A program made the translations under genes and the position numbers. A DNA stretch of 45,129 nt from T3Sed10-241 sp036796255 (lineage in GTDB: Bacteria > Bacteroidota > Bacteroidia > Flavobacteriales_D > Cryomorphaceae). Shown piece after piece: positions 42,155 to 45,129 of the stretch (position 1 is the first letter of the stretch; each line of letters opens with the position of its first letter). The stretch is from positions 1-45,129 of the forward strand of contig DAIRDH010000025.1 of the NCBI GenBank assembly GCA_036796255.1, read 5' to 3'. Below the pieces are notes generated by a model, which did not search any database, was not told the origin of the DNA, and saw nothing but the letters and a program-made list of their open reading frames with translations.

Positions 42155-45129
42155 TTAAAAATCAAGGCGAACTCCCAATTGAATGGTGCGGGCTACGCCG
42201 TAGTTAAATTGCGAATTCACCCTGAGCGCGTAGAGCTGCCTGAAAGACTCCTCGTCAAGCTGAGCCTGGATGGCCGGCTGGAAAAGCGGGGAGTTGAGGT
42301 AACCGTCATCGTCTGCATTGCCGGTAAAGCGATACACATTCAGGATATTCTGGGTATTCAATAGGTTGTTTACCAAAAGGTAGATGTTAAGTTGGGCCAT
42401 TTTGGGCTTTTCCTTGTCCTTGCCAAAGACCACATCAATTGATCGATCAAGCTGAAGGTTGGCACGGAATTGCCATGGCAGTCGAGAACCATTAACAGTT
42501 CCTTCCAGCTGTGGTGAACCACTTCTGTCGATAAAAGCTTCACCAAGAGCTTGCTGTTGCTGAGAGTATGGCGTTCCAGATCCAAATGTTCCAACCAAGT
42601 TCAAACCGGTTCTTTGGAGAATTTGTTTTCCATTGATAACCGGGCCGTTGTAGTCCTTGCCACTGCCGTAACGATAGTCAAAAGTGGTGATCAATAAATG
42701 TCGCTGATCGCGGTCGGTTGGGAAGATTACTCTCAGATTAGGCTCACCTGAGTTGATGAGGTTTACAGCGCTACCGGCATTAGAGCCAGTCGCTGAAGCG
42801 AATTGGAGGGTATATGCTACACGAAGCATAACATTGCCTGTTCTACGCAAGTCGTAGGTAATGGTAGAACCTTTAATGGTCCCAAAATCAAAGTTGTCAA
42901 AAGTATTGTAAGATGACGGGTAGGCCTCAAACAGGCGTCGGGCTTGAATTTCGTCCCTTGTCTCACGATAGAATGCCGCAATCTTCAATGAGGAGGTGCG
43001 CGAAAGCACTTGCTGGAATCCCAATTCGTAATCAACAGTTCGTGTTGGTCTCAAATTTGGATTTGCCAAAACACGGCTTCCTCTATTTTGCAAAAAGAGA
43101 TAATCGGTTGGATTCAGGATGTTCTGACCTGTAGGTCTTTGCGTAAGAATGTCATAATGGGCAAAGAACAGTGCTTCCTCAGAAATAGGAAATGAAAAAG
43201 CAATACGTGGCATGAAATTCCATTGTGGAGTGTATCGTTCAAATGCAGCGGAGGTTAAATTTTCACCAACAGCATTTGGGTCTACAAGGAGGGGTGCAAT
43301 TCCAGAAGCACCTCGAAGTACTCGTGGGTCAGCAACTTCAACACCTTGGGCATTGTACCAGGTGTTGCCATCTCGGTACCCATTGATTTGATTGGGGCTT
43401 TGCAGGTCATCCACATACACTACCCAATCATCACCTATATTTCCGGGATGCTCATTGAACGGGAACCGCGATTCAGGATTTCGTGTATCAGCAACTGTTA
43501 GCGCCTCACCAACTACAAATTGGTCGCGGAGCACGGATTGATTCGCATCAAAGCGGTCAACCCTGAGGCCCACGTTGAAGATGATGTCGTCAAATGCAAA
43601 CTTGTCCATTATGAAACCTGCCCAGTAAATCGGCGCAAATGCCCCGCGCTCACGTGTGAGGTTTCCATTCTCATCGCGTCCGGAAAAGAAGTCATCGATC
43701 GTTGCATTACCTCGCCTTCGGTTGCCTTGGTAATCATAGCCGTAAGCAGTTGCCAACTCGTTTCCTTGCTGGAGGAGTTCATCCGGGCTGAAAAAATCCA
43801 TTTGAAGTTGGTCTGGATCCAAGGCGTCTACCTGGATGAAATCAGTGCCATTTGGGTCAAGACCCAAGGAAGTTCTCAAGTTACGGTCAAATGTGGTTTG
43901 ACTTTCAAGGTCGTTGATGCGCGCAAATGTGTAGAAAAACTCTCCATCAATGAACTGGGTATTTATCAGGTTGCTTTCATCCACACCATCTGTGTGGCTG
44001 TTGGTGTACTGCCTCGCAGCATCCCATAATTGTGTGGGACGGGCAGTGTAACGACGCTCCGTAAACTCTTCATACTCAAAGCCTAAACGTATAGAATGAC
44101 CTTTGACCATGGCCGACATTGACCCTGTGAACCTGAGCTGATCCTGCTGGAAGCGCTCGTAGTCATTGAATGGTGTTCCTAATGTTCGAAACAAATCATA
44201 AACAGGACTGGGTGTCCTTCCATTTCTCAAACCGCCCGAACCGTCAATATCATTTGGGTCGCGCACTGAAAAACCAAGACGGTCATACTCATCATAGAGG
44301 GCAGTGGTGTAAGATGCAAGATCTGCATTGGTCTCACTGGGAGTGAATCGGGTTTCCAATACACGAAATCCTGAATGGTAAAAACCGCGTGCAACTGTAT
44401 CCGTGCGCAAGGAGTAATTGTTGGCTATGTCTTGCTCAAAGCGACCGACATGGCCATAGTTGAATAAGTCGTCTCCATGCCTTGCATCGAATGCACTCAA
44501 ACTTCTGTTGGTATAATCAACCATGAGGCTATAGAAGGCATTTTTAATCAATCTGTCCTGACTCTCATCTTGAGGTGTGAGCCTATGGGTGAAGCGCACA
44601 AAACCTCTAAAAGTCTGATCAGTTACTTGTCCATTGTTGTCATAATTCATCAAGGCATTGGAAAGGTTGAAATTTCTTCTCGATGAGCGGTCAAAAGTTC
44701 CACCTATCGCCAGGTCAATATTTGGGGTAGTGGCGATATCGATTTTGGTTGTAATAGAGCCTGCTCTAGTCCTGCTATTTTGACGGGCCGGCACATCTTC
44801 CCAATCATCCTCTCTCAAAAAGAGAAAATTTGAGTTCCCCTGAAGGTTGGGAGATACAGTGGTTGAGCTTTGGGCATTGCCATTTGCATCAATGTACACA
44901 TCAGGACTTTCATCGGTATTGATTCCGCTAAGAACGAAGCTTAATGGATTCTCTCTCAGCGTGTTGGCCACATCTTCTTTAAGCCTGAAATTACCTATCA
45001 CAGATGGTCTTGTATCAAGGAAGTCGCGGTAATTGCCCGAAACGAAAAATCCCAAAAGCGAACGCTCCTTATTGCCATCGGCATCTTTCTTGAAAAAAAG
45101 CGGCCCAGAAAGTACAGCCTCAACCTGCG
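42155..45129 (-). CDS. TonB-dependent receptor-like outer-membrane protein (N terminus beyond window)
   Basis: At least 990 residues are visible and the frame is open to the right edge, so the plug and any carboxypeptidase-like N-terminal domain are missing. The visible part is a long beta-barrel: GFFVSGNYRDFLDTRPSVIG, QNSRTRAGSITTKIDIATTPNIDLAIGG, HSIRLGFEYEEFTERRY, MPRIAFSFPISEEALFFAHYD, and a C-terminal strand ending IQLGVRLDF with a terminal Phe. The barrel resembles SusC-like or carboxypeptidase-regulatory-domain receptors, but no SusD gene is adjacent. It is the first visible gene of a minus-strand operon with the giant secreted protein (34-base gap) and the PorV-like protein. Confidence 0.85.
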   Translation of the reverse strand, partial: QVEAVLSGPLFFKKDADGNKERSLLGFFVSGNYRDFLDTRPSVIGNFRLKEDVANTLRENPLSFVLSGINTDESPDVYIDANGNAQSSTTVSPNLQGNSNFLFLREDDWEDVPARQNSRTRAGSITTKIDIATTPNIDLAIGGTFDRSSRRNFNLSNALMNYDNNGQVTDQTFRGFVRFTHRLTPQDESQDRLIKNAFYSLMVDYTNRSLSAFDARHGDDLFNYGHVGRFEQDIANNYSLRTDTVARGFYHSGFRVLETRFTPSETNADLASYTTALYDEYDRLGFSVRDPNDIDGSGGLRNGRTPSPVYDLFRTLGTPFNDYERFQQDQLRFTGSMSAMVKGHSIRLGFEYEEFTERRYTARPTQLWDAARQYTNSHTDGVDESNLINTQFIDGEFFYTFARINDLESQTTFDRNLRTSLGLDPNGTDFIQVDALDPDQLQMDFFSPDELLQQGNELATAYGYDYQGNRRRGNATIDDFFSGRDENGNLTRERGAFAPIYWAGFIMDKFAFDDIIFNVGLRVDRFDANQSVLRDQFVVGEALTVADTRNPESRFPFNEHPGNIGDDWVVYVDDLQSPNQINGYRDGNTWYNAQGVEVADPRVLRGASGIAPLLVDPNAVGENLTSAAFERYTPQWNFMPRIAFSFPISEEALFFAHYDILTQRPTGQNILNPTDYLFLQNRGSRVLANPNLRPTRTVDYELGFQQVLSRTSSLKIAAFYRETRDEIQARRLFEAYPSSYNTFDNFDFGTIKGSTITYDLRRTGNVMLRVAYTLQFASATGSNAGSAVNLINSGEPNLRVIFPTDRDQRHLLITTFDYRYGSGKDYNGPVINGKQILQRTGLNLVGTFGSGTPYSQQQQALGEAFIDRSGSPQLEGTVNGSRLPWQFRANLQLDRSIDVVFGKDKEKPKMAQLNIYLLVNNLLNTQNILNVYRFTGNADDDGYLNSPLFQPAIQAQLDEESFRQLYALRVNSQFNYGVARTIQLGVRLDF

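Noticed and set aside
42155..45129. Receptor-like gene as part of a SusC/SusD glycan utilisation locus
   Set aside because: No SusD-like lipoprotein or glycoside hydrolase gene is present next to it in the window.

Overview
The window comes from a Bacteroidota chromosome, most likely a Flavobacteriales-like lineage. The evidence is gene content and promoter style. There is a PorG/DUF6089-type barrel at the left edge, and a TonB-receptor-like protein, a secreted giant protein and a PorV/PorQ barrel at the right edge. DUF2911, DUF3127, DUF2797 and bacterial GH3 proteins are present, as is a tig-clpP-clpX locus. Several genes are preceded by the Bacteroidota housekeeping promoter (TTTG, 19-20 nt, TAnnTTTG). 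I see no phage, insertion sequence or CRISPR array. Both edges cut genes.

Layout. 1-299: end of a PorG-like gene. 300-967: non-coding stretch with small hairpins and a palindromic-repeat-like unit. 968-3928 (minus): TPR/OmpA-like lipoprotein, an atypical deoxynucleoside kinase and folK. 4025-6639: sppA facing a DUF2797 protein. 6701-9697 (plus): GH3 protein, a small exported protein and a second, canonical deoxynucleoside kinase. 9789-12569 (minus): membrane pyrophosphatase fused to a YceI-like domain. 12690-13673 (minus): pyruvate dehydrogenase E1 beta. 13901-15634 (plus): etfB-etfA. 15747-16352: DUF151/UVR protein behind a promoter embedded in a perfect inverted repeat. 16400-17815 (minus): concentrative nucleoside transporter. 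18084-19395 (plus): thyA-folA. 19495-20085: unknown membrane-anchored protein. 20182-24514 (plus): PIG-L deacetylase, an unlisted 44-residue membrane protein and a sodium:solute symporter, coupled by two ATGA overlaps. 24557-28778 (minus): tig-clpP-clpX-DUF2911. 28918-28999 (minus): tRNA-Leu(UAG). 29113-31800 (plus): flavin reductase, DUF3127 and short-chain fatty acid transporter. 31797-35040 (minus): flippase-like protein, glycosyltransferase and an OppC-type permease. 35061-36495: ruvC, HIT protein and greA. 36581-45129 (minus): outer-membrane/secretion trio.

Two functional themes stand out. First, between 2.8 and 19.4 kb there are two deoxynucleoside kinases, a nucleoside transporter, thymidylate synthase, dihydrofolate reductase and HPPK, which together cover nucleoside import, phosphorylation, dTMP synthesis and folate supply. 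Second, envelope and secretion functions lie at both ends. The strongest candidates for something under-described are the pyrophosphatase-YceI fusion, the receptor/giant protein/PorV trio and the overlapping PIG-L/mini-membrane-protein/symporter unit.
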